Of a DNA stretch of 64,000 nt, positions 1 through 8,086 are shown in pieces; the stretch's first letter is position 1; each line of letters begins with the position of its first letter. Below the pieces are notes generated by a model. It saw only the letters and a list, made by a program, of their open reading frames with translations. It searched no databases and was not told where the DNA came from. Source of the stretch: Rothia nasimurium (lineage in GTDB: Bacteria > Actinomycetota > Actinomycetes > Actinomycetales > Micrococcaceae). Both the position numbers and the translations under genes were made by a program. Where the stretch lies: positions 1 through 64,000 of the forward strand of contig NZ_CAKMSR010000010.1 in assembly GCF_928381705.1 (NCBI RefSeq). Direction: 5' to 3'.

Positions 1-21
1 CATCAAGACTTGGCGGATTCT

Positions 22-194
22 TCATACGGGGTTTAGGCGGCCGTTGGGGTTGTATGGGCGGGTGTTTGCGGTGGTGCGGGGGTTGGTGTTTTTGGCTGCG
101 GGTGGGACTTTTGAATAAGCCTCATTGATACCACTAGCTAAGGCTTCAATCAACGATAGTTCTTTATCTGTGAAGTTATCCAGTAGTTTTTCTA
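22..194 (-). pseudogene. Truncated 3' end of a gene, possibly a MarR-type regulator
   Basis: An open frame on the minus strand ends with a TGA at 22-24. It encodes a charged helix (VEKLLDNFTDKELSLIEALA) and then a low-complexity, Asn/Pro/Thr-rich tail. The helix resembles the last dimerisation helix of MarR-family regulators, but this is a weak resemblance. Reading back towards the start, the frame runs into the first CRISPR repeat at about 194, so the 5' part of the gene is missing. The junction lies inside a half-degenerate repeat, which suggests a deletion joined the array to this gene. The gene was probably never continuous with the array. No start codon of its own is visible. Confidence 0.45.
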
Positions 195-826
195 CCTGCG
201 TGTGCGGGGATGAGCCCACGATTTTTCACCCCACCCAACGAAAGAAAAAGTGTTCCCCGCGTGTGCGGGGATGAGCCCACGGTCAGCATGTCAGGCAGCT
301 CGTACCCGAAGTGTTCCCCGCGTGTGCGGGGATGAGCCCGACAGAAACGAAGTGGCGAGAGTCTGGACGTTGTGTTCCCCGCGTGTGCGGGGATGAGCCC
401 GACAGAAACGAAGTGGCGAGAGTCTGGACGTTGTGTTCCCCGCGTGTGCGGGGATGAGCCCAAAGGTTTGGTGGGCCCCGTTCGCTACAGCCGGTGTTCC
501 CCGCGTGTGCGGGGATGAGCCCAAGCGCGTCACCCGCTATCAGCGTGCCCTCTCGTGTTCCCCGCGTGTGCGGGGATGAGCCTCCGCCGGGAGGGCAGGG
601 AGGCCGCCGCCTTCAGTGTTCCCCGCGTGTGCGGGGATGAGCCTTTGGGAAGGTGAAGGTGACATCAATGAAGCTGGTGTTCCCCGCGTGTGCGGGGATG
701 AGCCCGTCCGCCCCCAACCAGTAGACCCCACAGAAGTGTGTTCCCCGCGTGTGCGGGGATGAGCCCCGATGAGGGTGGCGAATTCGTTGTAAGAGTTGGT
801 GTTCCCCGCTGATGTGTACTACTACA
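189..826 (+). CRISPR. Type I-E-like CRISPR array, 10 spacers, both ends eroded
   Basis: Nine intact 28-base repeats start at 250, 311, 372, 433, 494, 555, 616, 677 and 738. They are flanked by two damaged ones (189-216 and 799-826). The repeat begins GTGTTCCCCGCG and ends GCGGGGATGAGCC, with a GC-rich hairpin typical of subtype I-E. All ten spacers are 33 bases, giving a strict 61-base period. Spacers 3 (339-371) and 4 (400-432) are identical. By analogy with the Escherichia coli repeat, transcription would run left to right. The left repeat has lost its 5' half and no leader is visible; the right repeat keeps only its first 11 bases. No cas genes lie in the window, so the array is orphaned here. 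Confidence 0.97.
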
Positions 827-886
827 GAAAACAGCTCGCATGGGAGAGGCAAGCTCTGCTCTGCATAGGTCTTACCGGCAGCTCAT

Positions 887-952
887 CGAATGCGACTTTG
901 TTTCCCGATAGGACGTTAAAACAACGCCCGCTCGGGAAAAGGAGTCGCATTC
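887..952. repeat. Imperfect inverted repeat between the CRISPR array and pirin gene
   Basis: Arms at about 887-908 (ending GCGACTTTGTTTCCCGA) and 932-952 (starting TCGGGAAAAGGAGTCGCAT) are complementary except at two or three positions, with a 23-base loop. There is no following T-run, so it is not an obvious intrinsic terminator. It could be a remnant of a mobile element end, or an RNA structure downstream of the array. The rest of 827-1038 shows nothing else recognisable beyond the pirin promoter region. Confidence 0.6.
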
Positions 953-1038
953 GGCGTATCTGCCCCTCTGGCGTCCGCTTGCCCCAGCCGTCCCGTCACA
1001 CCCACCCGCCCCCGTCCGCCCCGGCGTACACTAAACCC

Positions 1039-2178
1039 ATGAAACTCATTGAGCCTCGCCCCGTGCCCCTGGGTGGGCTGCGCGCCATGACGGTGCGTCG
1101 CCTGCTGCCCTCCCGCGAGCGCCGCATGGTGGGTGCCTGGTGCTTCATCGACCACTACGGCCCCGACGACGTCGCCGTCACCGGCGGCATGCGCGTCGCC
1201 CCGCACCCCCACACCGGCCTGCAAACCGCCAGCTGGATCTTCACCGGCACCATCGAACACCGCGACTCCCTCGGCACCGTCGCCGACGTCCGCCCCGGCG
1301 AACTCAACCTCATGACCGCCTGCTACGGCATCAACCACTCCGAATACTCCACGCCAGACACCACCGTGCTGCACGGCATCCAGCTTTGGATCGCCCTGCC
1401 CCGCGATGACATGAACACCGCCCCCGCCTTCGAAAACTTCGTGCCCGAAGCCCTCACCTTCAGCGGGCACGGGCAAGCCAGTGAGCAGGGGAGCGGGCAG
1501 GACGCGTCCGCCCCGGCTGCGGTACAGGCCCGCGTCTTCCTGGGGGAGCTGGGTGTGACCGTCGATGAGGAAACCAAGACCGGCTCGTCCCCTGTCACCA
1601 CCTTCTCGCCCCTGCTGGGCGCGGAAATTCTGGTGGGTGCTCCCGGCTCAGACCCTCGGGCCGACAAGAACCCGGCAGAAGATGCCCCGCGCCGAACCCT
1701 CACCCTGACCCTCAACCCCGAATTCGAGCACGGGTTCGTGGTCGATACAGGTGCCCTCCTTATTAAGGGCCAGCGCGTCGCCGCCGACGAAATGCTCTTT
1801 ATCGAATCCGGCACCGAAGAGCTCACCATCGAGGCCATCGGCGCTACCCGCCTGATCCTGCTCGGCGGCACCCCCTTTGGCGAAAAAATCACCATGTGGT
1901 GGAACTTCATCGGCCGCACCCACGAAGACATCGTCGAGGCCCGCGCCGCCTGGAACGCCCAGGTCGAGAGCTTCGAGGCCGTCACCGCCCCGGCGGGTGC
2001 CTCTGGTGCTGACATAGTAACCGACGGTGCCCTTGCCGCCGGTCAGAGCGCTACCGCAGATCACCCCCGCTTCGGCGGGGTGGTACTCCTGCCCGGTGAA
2101 TACGACGAAAAACCCCGCACCTCCGTCATTCCCGCCCCCGACCTACCCAACGCGCGCCTGAAACTGCGCGGCGACTAG
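1039..2178 (+). CDS. Pirin family protein
   Basis: A 379-residue bicupin protein of the pirin family. The metal ligands are visible: the HPH pair at H56/H58 and the H100-x-E102 pair in GINHSEY, at nearly the positions known for human pirin. The EHRDSLG segment typical of the family is also present (about 73-79). Family members bind Fe(II); some act as quercetinases and others as redox-sensing cofactors, and the sequence does not say which applies. The second cupin is preceded by an extra, low-complexity stretch (about residues 145-205) that makes this protein longer than usual. The start is placed at ATG 1039 because the family N-terminus aligns there; the open frame continues upstream through noncoding DNA. 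Confidence 0.88.
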   Translation: MKLIEPRPVPLGGLRAMTVRRLLPSRERRMVGAWCFIDHYGPDDVAVTGGMRVAPHPHTGLQTASWIFTGTIEHRDSLGTVADVRPGELNLMTACYGINHSEYSTPDTTVLHGIQLWIALPRDDMNTAPAFENFVPEALTFSGHGQASEQGSGQDASAPAAVQARVFLGELGVTVDEETKTGSSPVTTFSPLLGAEILVGAPGSDPRADKNPAEDAPRRTLTLTLNPEFEHGFVVDTGALLIKGQRVAADEMLFIESGTEELTIEAIGATRLILLGGTPFGEKITMWWNFIGRTHEDIVEARAAWNAQVESFEAVTAPAGASGADIVTDGALAAGQSATADHPRFGGVVLLPGEYDEKPRTSVIPAPDLPNARLKLRGD

Positions 2179-2184
2179 CCCCGG

Positions 2185-2217
2185 GCAAGGGGGGCGGACG
2201 GGCGCGCGTCCGCTTGC
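2185..2217 (+). terminator. Hairpin after the pirin gene
   Basis: GCAAG and GCGGAC pair with GTCCGC and CTTGC around a short GC loop, just after the pirin stop codon. There is no strong T-run, so termination strength is uncertain. The stem contains the GCGGACG / CGTCCGC word that recurs through the window. Confidence 0.45.
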
Positions 2218-2242
2218 GCAGTACCTAAAAGTTGTCGGCTGG

Positions 2243-2493
2243 GTCACGGTTTTCGTCATGAAATCGTGACCTGGCGGCTACCGTGTCGCATATTATGTCG
2301 GGAGAATTTGCCCGCACAGGTTACCGACCAGTAACCCACGATGACCAGTCTTAACAGCAGATTCCCAGCACCCTCTGTGCCCCTATTGAGACGTGACATA
2401 GAGCAGAAAAATCAACTTTTTATAACGATTCGGTATACATCGTTACCAAATCGTTATAGGCTGTTCAAAGTCCAATCAGCTTCCGAGGGAAGC
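2243..2493 (+). promoter_or_regulatory. Upstream region of the NlpC/P60 gene with palindromes
   Basis: The 315 bases between the pirin stop and the NlpC/P60 start contain no gene. An inverted repeat GTCACGgTTT / AAAtCGTGAC lies at 2243-2270. A larger palindrome lies at 2421-2458, with arms TATAACGATTcGG and CCaAATCGTTATA and a further CGTTAC in its centre. On the minus strand this gives two direct TAACGAT copies 11 bases apart. Such GTAACG-like repeats resemble MtrA response-regulator sites, which in actinobacteria control cell-wall hydrolase genes. That assignment is an inference. No c-di-AMP (ydaO) riboswitch could be recognised here, although that class often precedes such genes. Confidence 0.5.
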
Positions 2494-3402
2494 ATGGGAG
2501 CCCACAACCCTACGTACGGGCCACCCAGCAGTAGCAGCAACCCGGCTGCGAAATCTCAAGAAGAGACGAAAGGTACAACATTGCGTCGTTCACTCTCAGT
2601 AGGTGCGGTAGGTGTCATCCTCTCCGGTGCTGTTCTCGCAGCAGCAAACGCATCGGTAAATGAAGCCCCGCAGACCACCGTAGACAACGGTGCAGCCGTT
2701 TCAACCCCCCTGCTCAAGGCATTCGCCGTTGCAGGTGAAGGCAAGGTCGTAAGCTGGGGCGTTCCCGCTTACATCGTAGCTCCCGAAAAGCCCGTTGAAG
2801 CAACCCCCGTTATCGAGGAAGCTCCCGTTGAGGAAGCCCCCGTCGTTGAAGAGGCTCCTGTAGAAGCTCCGGTTGTTGAAGAAGCACCCGTCGAAGCTCC
2901 CGTTGAAGAAGCCACCGTTGCTGTTCAGTCCGAGACCGTTGAGGTTGTAGAAGCAGCTCCTGCTCCTGCTCCCGTTGAAACCGTAGCTCCTGTAGCAACC
3001 CAGGCTCCCGCTCCTGCACCCGCAGCAGCCCCCACTCTTTCCACCGCCACCAACCAGGCTAAGCGCGATGCTGTTGTAGCAGCCGCCCTGGGTGCCGCAG
3101 CCGTCAACGCTCAGACCGACTGCACCATGCTGGCAACCAACTCCCTGCGCGCCGCTGGCATCAACTTCCACGGCTGGCCCATGGACTACATGTCACTGGG
3201 TACTGTCACCAGCAACCCCCAGCCCGGCGACCTGGTTCTTTACCAGTCCAACGGCTTCGGCCAGCAGCACATCGCCGTTTACATTGGCAACGGCCAGGCT
3301 GTACACGGCGGCTGGAACGGTATGGGCACCTCCATCTTCTCGGTGAACCTGCCCACCGCGTCCGCACCGATCTTCGTATCACCCGCTGGCTACAACAGCT
3401 AA
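2494..3402 (+). CDS. Secreted NlpC/P60 peptidoglycan hydrolase
   Basis: A 302-residue exported protein with a Pro/Glu/Val-rich linker of repeated EAPVEE units (about residues 100-150), a Pro/Ala linker, and a C-terminal NlpC/P60-like domain. The likely catalytic cysteine is C210 (TDCTML, where the family usually has DCSGL), with the histidine at H259 in QQHIAVYIGNG. The N-terminus has a cytoplasmic segment, RRS, then a hydrophobic stretch (about 34-52). NlpC/P60 enzymes cut stem-peptide bonds during cell separation. Start: ATG 2494 has a good ribosome site (GAGGGA, 2485-2490), whereas the longer frame from 2341 covers regulatory palindromes. The altered DCTML motif makes activity likely rather than certain. 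Confidence 0.85.
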   Translation: MGAHNPTYGPPSSSSNPAAKSQEETKGTTLRRSLSVGAVGVILSGAVLAAANASVNEAPQTTVDNGAAVSTPLLKAFAVAGEGKVVSWGVPAYIVAPEKPVEATPVIEEAPVEEAPVVEEAPVEAPVVEEAPVEAPVEEATVAVQSETVEVVEAAPAPAPVETVAPVATQAPAPAPAAAPTLSTATNQAKRDAVVAAALGAAAVNAQTDCTMLATNSLRAAGINFHGWPMDYMSLGTVTSNPQPGDLVLYQSNGFGQQHIAVYIGNGQAVHGGWNGMGTSIFSVNLPTASAPIFVSPAGYNS

Positions 3403-3431
3403 GGCAACCGCTAACAGCGTCTTTTCTTGAG

Positions 3432-3468
3432 AAAAGTCCCGCTCCCTCACCAGGGAGCGGGACTTTTT
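3432..3468 (+). terminator. Strong bidirectional intrinsic terminator
   Basis: AAAAGTCCCGCTCCCT pairs perfectly with AGGGAGCGGGACTTTT, and T and A runs on either side serve the convergent NlpC/P60 and protease genes. Confidence 0.93.
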
Positions 3469-3497
3469 CAGTTCTTCGGGCTCTAACGCTAGGGGTT

Positions 3498-5720
3498 CTA
3501 GAGCTGCATAGCTGCCCGGTAGAAGGAGGCCTTGAGCTCGCGCACAGCGGTCACCGACCAGATGGCGCTGGTAGAGCCAGCTCGGGCCTGCTGCAGGTAG
3601 GGCAGGTCGGCGGCTAGTGCCCGGTCGAACTGGGCTCGCAGGTCATCGAGGGAGGCGATGGTCTGGCCGCGGTGGGTGAAGGGGAAGACCCCGGACGCCC
3701 CCGCCCGCTCAAGCCCCTGGCGGTAGCGGGCCGCGCGGTCGGCGGCGTAGTCGGCAATGCCGATCTGCCCCATGATGAAGCTATCCGACAGGGCCCCGCC
3801 CGCAGCGGCCTTGTACTGGTTAGAGATATAGGGGACCATGCCCTCGTCGTAGCCCTTGTAGGCCAGCAGGTCGAAGGCCTGACGGCGGACGGTAATATCG
3901 CCGGGCGCCCCGGTAGCGGGGGTGTAGGCGCCGTAGGCGGGGTCGAAGAGGGGGATGGTGTAGTAGCTGTTGGCCGGTGCGGTGCCGATGGTGCTGATGC
4001 CGCGCCACTGGTAGCGGGAGACCACCAGACCCTGGGCGGTGAAGTCCTCCACTGTTGAGAGGGCGGCTGCTTCGTCCACGGTGATGGTGCTGAAGGTGTC
4101 GTCGGTGTGGCCGGTGGTGCCGCGCGGGGTCTGGCTCAGGCGGTTGAGCAGGACGGCACGCTCTTCGGCCGGGCGGCGCAGGATAGCTTCTGCCTCAAGG
4201 GCATCGAGCAGGTAGAGGGTATCGAGCTGGGAGCGCATGTAGGCTGAGAGGTCCTGCTTGGTGGCGAACTGCTCGGGGTTGCCATTGTGTAGACGGTCGG
4301 GGACGGCCGTCCAGTCAAAGTACTGGTTGAAGCCAACGATAGCTGAGGTGGGGCTATCGGGGCCCTCGAAGATACCGCGGGCGATTGTCTCGGGGCCGAA
4401 ACCGTCGCGCAGGCCGCCGCCGTTGGTGAGCAAGGTGTCGTCAATCAGGTGGGTCATCTCGTGGCCGTAGGTGGTCACGCCGTTAGCAGAGATAGCCTTA
4501 CCCATGAAGTAGCGCATACCGGTGCCCTCAGCCTGGGCGGTTGCCTGGGTGTAGGGGGCCCAGAGGTTAAGGGGTGCAAAGAAGTCGCTGATTGCCCCGG
4601 GGCTGGTCTTAGGTAGCCAGGAAGCGGAAATGTTCTGGGCCTTGTAGCCCTGGAAGGTATCAATCGCCAGGCGGTTGCCGGTGAGTTCACCCGCGTAGGA
4701 GGGGGTAAGCCGGGTCCAGAGTTCCACAAAGGCGTTTTGTTCGGCTGCCCGGCGGTTGAGCTCGTCAATAAAGGCGGTTTTCTCGGCCGTACTGCTCCCC
4801 GCGGTGGCAGGGTCTACATAGGTGTAGGTGTGGCCGAAGGTGATAGAAGCCGGGGTGGTCGCAACGTATACCCCGTCGGTTTCCTGCGAGAGCAGGGGCA
4901 GAATAAAACGTTGGGTGGCAGGGTCTGCCGCCAGCTTGCTGTAGAGCGGGGCGGCGTCGTCCGCAATGATGTCTCCGCTCTGCTCCCGCATCCAGGCATC
5001 TAGGTCGCTGGTGCCTGCCCGGTCTGCGATAAAGCTGGTGAGTTCGGGCAGGCGCACCACGGTGCGGTGGGCGGTGGGGGAGTTGCTGAAGGCCAGCACA
5101 TTGGCTCGCTGGGAGCCGATGTTGAGAATGTAGTCAACCGGGTCAACCCCTGCGATACCGAACTGCTCGGGGTTGGTGATGAGGGCTTCTGCCACGTTCA
5201 CACCACCTAGCTCGAAAGAATAGAGTGACCGCAGGTAGGCCAGGCCCAGTAGGAACTGCTCCTTGCGCCCGCTCACTTTGTTGGTGATGAGGGTTTCGCG
5301 CTCTGCCTCTGAGAGGTGGGCGTAGAGGGGGTTAGCAGCAATGGCGGTGAGGGTATTCTGGGCCAGCAGCTTTGAGACGTTGAACTGCTTTTCAAGGCCG
5401 GTAGCCTTGAGCACCTCGGGCTGGAGCTCAGCGCGGGCCTCTGCCTCGGTCACGGAGTTGAAAGGACGCCTGGTGCGGCGAGAAATCTCTAGCCGCTTGT
5501 TGGTGATGTCGGTAATGCGAATGGTGGGTGAGAGCGAGTCGTAGACGGTCTGTGACTCGGTGAAGGAGATACCGCCCAGTTCTGCTGCCAGGGTGGCAAA
5601 AAGGTCAGCGGACGGCGTTGATGCGGCGTAGGCGGGCACCGCCGAGCTGGCAATGATGGTGGGGGCAGACCAGGCTGCGCCCTGAATGAGGGTGCGGCGA
5701 TGAATGGGGGAGGTAGGCAT
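3498..5720 (-). CDS. Secreted zinc metalloprotease, IgA1 protease/Zmp (M26)-like
   Basis: A 740-residue exported protein. The N-terminus HRRTLIQGAAWSAP and AVPAYA looks like a twin-arginine-type signal peptide cleaved near residue 32. The zinc site is H420-E421-M-T-H424 (YGHEMTHLIDD), followed 20 residues later by GFGPE (E444), a plausible third ligand. The HEMTH motif and spacing match the M26 family of streptococcal IgA1 proteases and ZmpB/ZmpC. Known M26 enzymes cleave host IgA1 or mucins; this substrate is unknown. Unlike streptococcal members it lacks an LPXTG anchor and the long N-terminal G5 region, so it is probably released. The start at ATG 5720 is preferred to an upstream in-frame ATG because the signal peptide begins there. 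Confidence 0.8.
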   Translation of the reverse strand: MPTSPIHRRTLIQGAAWSAPTIIASSAVPAYAASTPSADLFATLAAELGGISFTESQTVYDSLSPTIRITDITNKRLEISRRTRRPFNSVTEAEARAELQPEVLKATGLEKQFNVSKLLAQNTLTAIAANPLYAHLSEAERETLITNKVSGRKEQFLLGLAYLRSLYSFELGGVNVAEALITNPEQFGIAGVDPVDYILNIGSQRANVLAFSNSPTAHRTVVRLPELTSFIADRAGTSDLDAWMREQSGDIIADDAAPLYSKLAADPATQRFILPLLSQETDGVYVATTPASITFGHTYTYVDPATAGSSTAEKTAFIDELNRRAAEQNAFVELWTRLTPSYAGELTGNRLAIDTFQGYKAQNISASWLPKTSPGAISDFFAPLNLWAPYTQATAQAEGTGMRYFMGKAISANGVTTYGHEMTHLIDDTLLTNGGGLRDGFGPETIARGIFEGPDSPTSAIVGFNQYFDWTAVPDRLHNGNPEQFATKQDLSAYMRSQLDTLYLLDALEAEAILRRPAEERAVLLNRLSQTPRGTTGHTDDTFSTITVDEAAALSTVEDFTAQGLVVSRYQWRGISTIGTAPANSYYTIPLFDPAYGAYTPATGAPGDITVRRQAFDLLAYKGYDEGMVPYISNQYKAAAGGALSDSFIMGQIGIADYAADRAARYRQGLERAGASGVFPFTHRGQTIASLDDLRAQFDRALAADLPYLQQARAGSTSAIWSVTAVRELKASFYRAAMQL

Positions 5721-5928
5721 AGAGAACTCTTTGTGTGGTGTCTGAGGGGATGTGTGAGGTGGCGGTATCGTCCTCAAGTGATAGCAGACGAAGGGGGCGC
5801 AGAGCCCGCACCTCTTCTTTAAGAATACCGGCTGTGGGCGGTTTTGGGGCGGGGCAGTGGGCTTGTGGGGTCTGGGTCACCAAGCCGATGTGCCCTTGGC
5901 TATACCTCTTGTGTTTACCCAAGAGCGA

Positions 5929-5988
5929 CGTCATAAACGCGTAACATTAATTCTCTGCCTTGCAGATAGCAGGTATAGGCTCTATAAA
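5929..5988 (+). promoter_or_regulatory. Promoter of the Cys/Met PLP enzyme and importer operon
   Basis: TTGCAG (5960-5965), a 17-base spacer and TATAAA (5983-5988) form a good sigma-A promoter about 33 bases before the GTG start. Just upstream is CGTCATAAACGCGTAAC (5929-5945), which resembles sequences upstream of acs, ssuB and lysC. The rest of 5721-5928, between the divergent protease and this gene, shows nothing further I can name. Confidence 0.6.
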
Positions 5989-6020
5989 TACGCTTTTTCT
6001 TGATACCGAAAGGAACCACC

Positions 6021-7157
6021 GTGGCAGGCTTTACCACTCGCGCCATTCACGCCGTCCACTCCAACGAAGAGCAGGCCGTCGTGCCCCCGATCTACACCGC
6101 CTCCACCTTCGGCCAGCCCACCGACGGCACCGAAGGCCCCTTCGAATACCAGCGCGGCGGCAACCCCACCCGCTCCAAGGCAGAAACCACCCTCGCCGCC
6201 ATCGAGGGTGCCGAGCACGCCTTCCTCTACGGCTCCGGCATGGCAGCCACCGCCGCCGCCATGGGAATCCTGGAACACGGCCAGACCCTGCTCATGGGCA
6301 TGCCCGTCTACGGCGGCAACTACCGCTTCGCCACCATCGAACTGCCCAAGCGTGGAGTCGCACACGAACTGGTCTACGACCTCTCCACCCTCTCCGACGC
6401 CCACTTTGAAGGCAAGAACGTGGGCATGGTCTTCATTGAGACCCCCTCCAACCCCACCCTGCGCGTCACCGACATCAAGAAGGTCGCCGAGCTGGCCCAC
6501 CGCCACGGGGCCCTGCTGGTCGTCGATAACACCGTCATGACCCCCTACCTGCAGAAGCCCCTGGAACTCGGCGCAGATATTGTGGTGCAGTCAGCCACCA
6601 AGTACCTGGCCGGTCACGGCGACCTGCTCGCGGGCGTCGCCACCACCAACGACGCCAACCTGGCTGACAAGCTCTTCAAAGCCCAGCTGATCTCCGGCGG
6701 CGTGCTCTCACCCATCGACTCCTACCGTCTGCTGCAGAACGTCAAGACCCTGGCCCTGCGCATGGAGCGCCAGCAGGCCAACGCCGAAGCCATCATCGAG
6801 GCTGTCGCCGCCCACCCCGCCGTAGAGACTGTCTACTTCCCCGGCTCCTACAGCGCCGAAGAAGCTCAGATCCAGGCCGAACAAGCCGCCGGCAAGGGCG
6901 CCCTCTTCTCCTTCACCGTCAAGGAAGGCCACGACATCAATGCCTTCCTCGACTCCCTCAAGGTCTTCACCTTCGCCGTCTCCCTCGGCGGCATTGAGTC
7001 CCTGGTCTGCCTACCCACCACCATGACCCAGGGCGCCTACTCCCCAGAAGACCGTGACGACGCCGGCCTCACCACCCGCCTGGTGCGCGTAGCCGTCGGC
7101 ATCGAGGACGTCGATGATCTGCGCGCCGACATCATCGGCGCCCTCGACGCCGCCTAA
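6021..7157 (+). CDS. Cys/Met metabolism PLP-dependent lyase or synthase
   Basis: A 378-residue fold-type I PLP enzyme of the cystathionine gamma-synthase / gamma-lyase / methionine gamma-lyase family. The PLP lysine is K194 in SATKYLAGHGDLLAG, and the cofactor-binding YGSGMAA and DNTVMTPYLQ segments are present. The GTG at 6021 is chosen because GAAAGGA lies 6-7 bases before it; the in-frame ATG at 6000 has no ribosome site. It is followed 41 bases later by a family-3 ABC importer, probably one operon. The pair likely imports and breaks down or interconverts cystine, methionine or a related amino acid. Sequence alone does not separate lyase from synthase. Confidence 0.88.
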   Translation: MAGFTTRAIHAVHSNEEQAVVPPIYTASTFGQPTDGTEGPFEYQRGGNPTRSKAETTLAAIEGAEHAFLYGSGMAATAAAMGILEHGQTLLMGMPVYGGNYRFATIELPKRGVAHELVYDLSTLSDAHFEGKNVGMVFIETPSNPTLRVTDIKKVAELAHRHGALLVVDNTVMTPYLQKPLELGADIVVQSATKYLAGHGDLLAGVATTNDANLADKLFKAQLISGGVLSPIDSYRLLQNVKTLALRMERQQANAEAIIEAVAAHPAVETVYFPGSYSAEEAQIQAEQAAGKGALFSFTVKEGHDINAFLDSLKVFTFAVSLGGIESLVCLPTTMTQGAYSPEDRDDAGLTTRLVRVAVGIEDVDDLRADIIGALDAA

Positions 7158-7198
7158 AACTTTTCTCTTTTCAAGCACAATCACCGAAAGGTAAACCC

Positions 7199-8029
7199 AT
7201 GCAGAACATCACCCGCCGTACCGCGCTCTCCGCAGCTGGCGCGTCCGCCCTCGCCCTCGCCCTGGCCCTGGCCGCCTGCGGCTCCTCCTCATCTACTACC
7301 TCCGACTCCTCTGCCGCAGCCGATAAGCTGCAGGCCATCAAGGACGCCGGTAAGATCCGCATCGGCTTCGAAGGCACCTTCGCCCCCTGGAACTACCACA
7401 ACGAAGCCGGCGAACTCGTTGGCATGGAAAAGGAAATCGGCGACCTGATCGCCGCCGACCTGGGCGTCACCGCCGAATACACCGAAACCCCCTGGGACTC
7501 CCTGATCGCCGGTGTCGACGCCGACCGCTACGACATCGTCATCAACAACGTCTCACCCACCGAAGAGCGCAAGCAGAAGTACGACTTCTCCAACCCCTAC
7601 GTCGCCTCAGAAGGTAAGGTAGCCGTCCTGCAGGACTCCAGCCTGCAGACCATTGCTGACCTCAACGGCGCTACCGCAGCTTCGTCAGAGACCTCCAACT
7701 TCCGCACCCTGCTCGAAGAAGCAGGCGCCCAGATGACCATCGTTACCGGCTTCGACGAAGCCATTGAGCAGGTCCTCACCGGCCGCGTGGACGCCTGCGG
7801 TAACGACGCCGTCACCTTCGCCTACTACCAGGAGCAGCACCCCGACGCCCCCATCCGCCTGCTCGACGGTGTGCTCGGCGATGCCTCCCAGTCCGCAATC
7901 CTGATGCCCAAGGGCGCCACTACCCTGCAGACCGCCATCAACGACTCCATCGCCAAGCACCTGGAGAACGGCGACTTCAAGGCCATCTACGAAAAGTACG
8001 TTGGCATCGACCTCAGCCCCAAGGCCTAA
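7199..8029 (+). CDS. Amino acid ABC transporter, substrate-binding lipoprotein (family 3)
   Basis: A 276-residue lipoprotein with signal sequence and lipobox LALAAC (C27), then a Ser/Thr-rich linker and a family-3 solute-binding domain. Features include KIRIGFEGTFAPWNY near the start of the mature fold and GVDADRYDIVINNVSPTEER. Family-3 binding proteins carry polar amino acids, glutamine, histidine or cystine. Next to a Cys/Met PLP enzyme, cystine or a sulfur amino acid is the favoured ligand; this is inferred from context. The GAAAGG ribosome site is at 7186-7191. The protein works at the outer face of the membrane with the permease and ATPase that follow. Confidence 0.93.
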   Translation: MQNITRRTALSAAGASALALALALAACGSSSSTTSDSSAAADKLQAIKDAGKIRIGFEGTFAPWNYHNEAGELVGMEKEIGDLIAADLGVTAEYTETPWDSLIAGVDADRYDIVINNVSPTEERKQKYDFSNPYVASEGKVAVLQDSSLQTIADLNGATAASSETSNFRTLLEEAGAQMTIVTGFDEAIEQVLTGRVDACGNDAVTFAYYQEQHPDAPIRLLDGVLGDASQSAILMPKGATTLQTAINDSIAKHLENGDFKAIYEKYVGIDLSPKA

Positions 8030-8086
8030 CCAGGCCCCGGCAAGCCGAACCCCGGCGTCCGAACCGAAAGTAACCCGTAGAACACT

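Noticed and set aside
176-852. Several minus-strand open frames of 60-95 codons in the first 850 bases (GSSPHTRGT repeats)
   Set aside because: They are translations of the CRISPR repeats; their periodic GSSPHTRGT/LIPAHAGNT pattern has a 61-base period.
796-1038. N-terminal 81-codon extension of the pirin frame
   Set aside because: It runs through the last CRISPR repeat and an inverted repeat, and family similarity begins only at ATG 1039.
1-1040. cas genes accompanying the array
   Set aside because: No Cas protein frame exists in the window on either strand, so the array cannot be tied to a system here.
2210-2493. c-di-AMP (ydaO) riboswitch before the NlpC/P60 gene
   Set aside because: It was expected from other actinobacteria, but none of its conserved blocks could be found; only palindromes are present.
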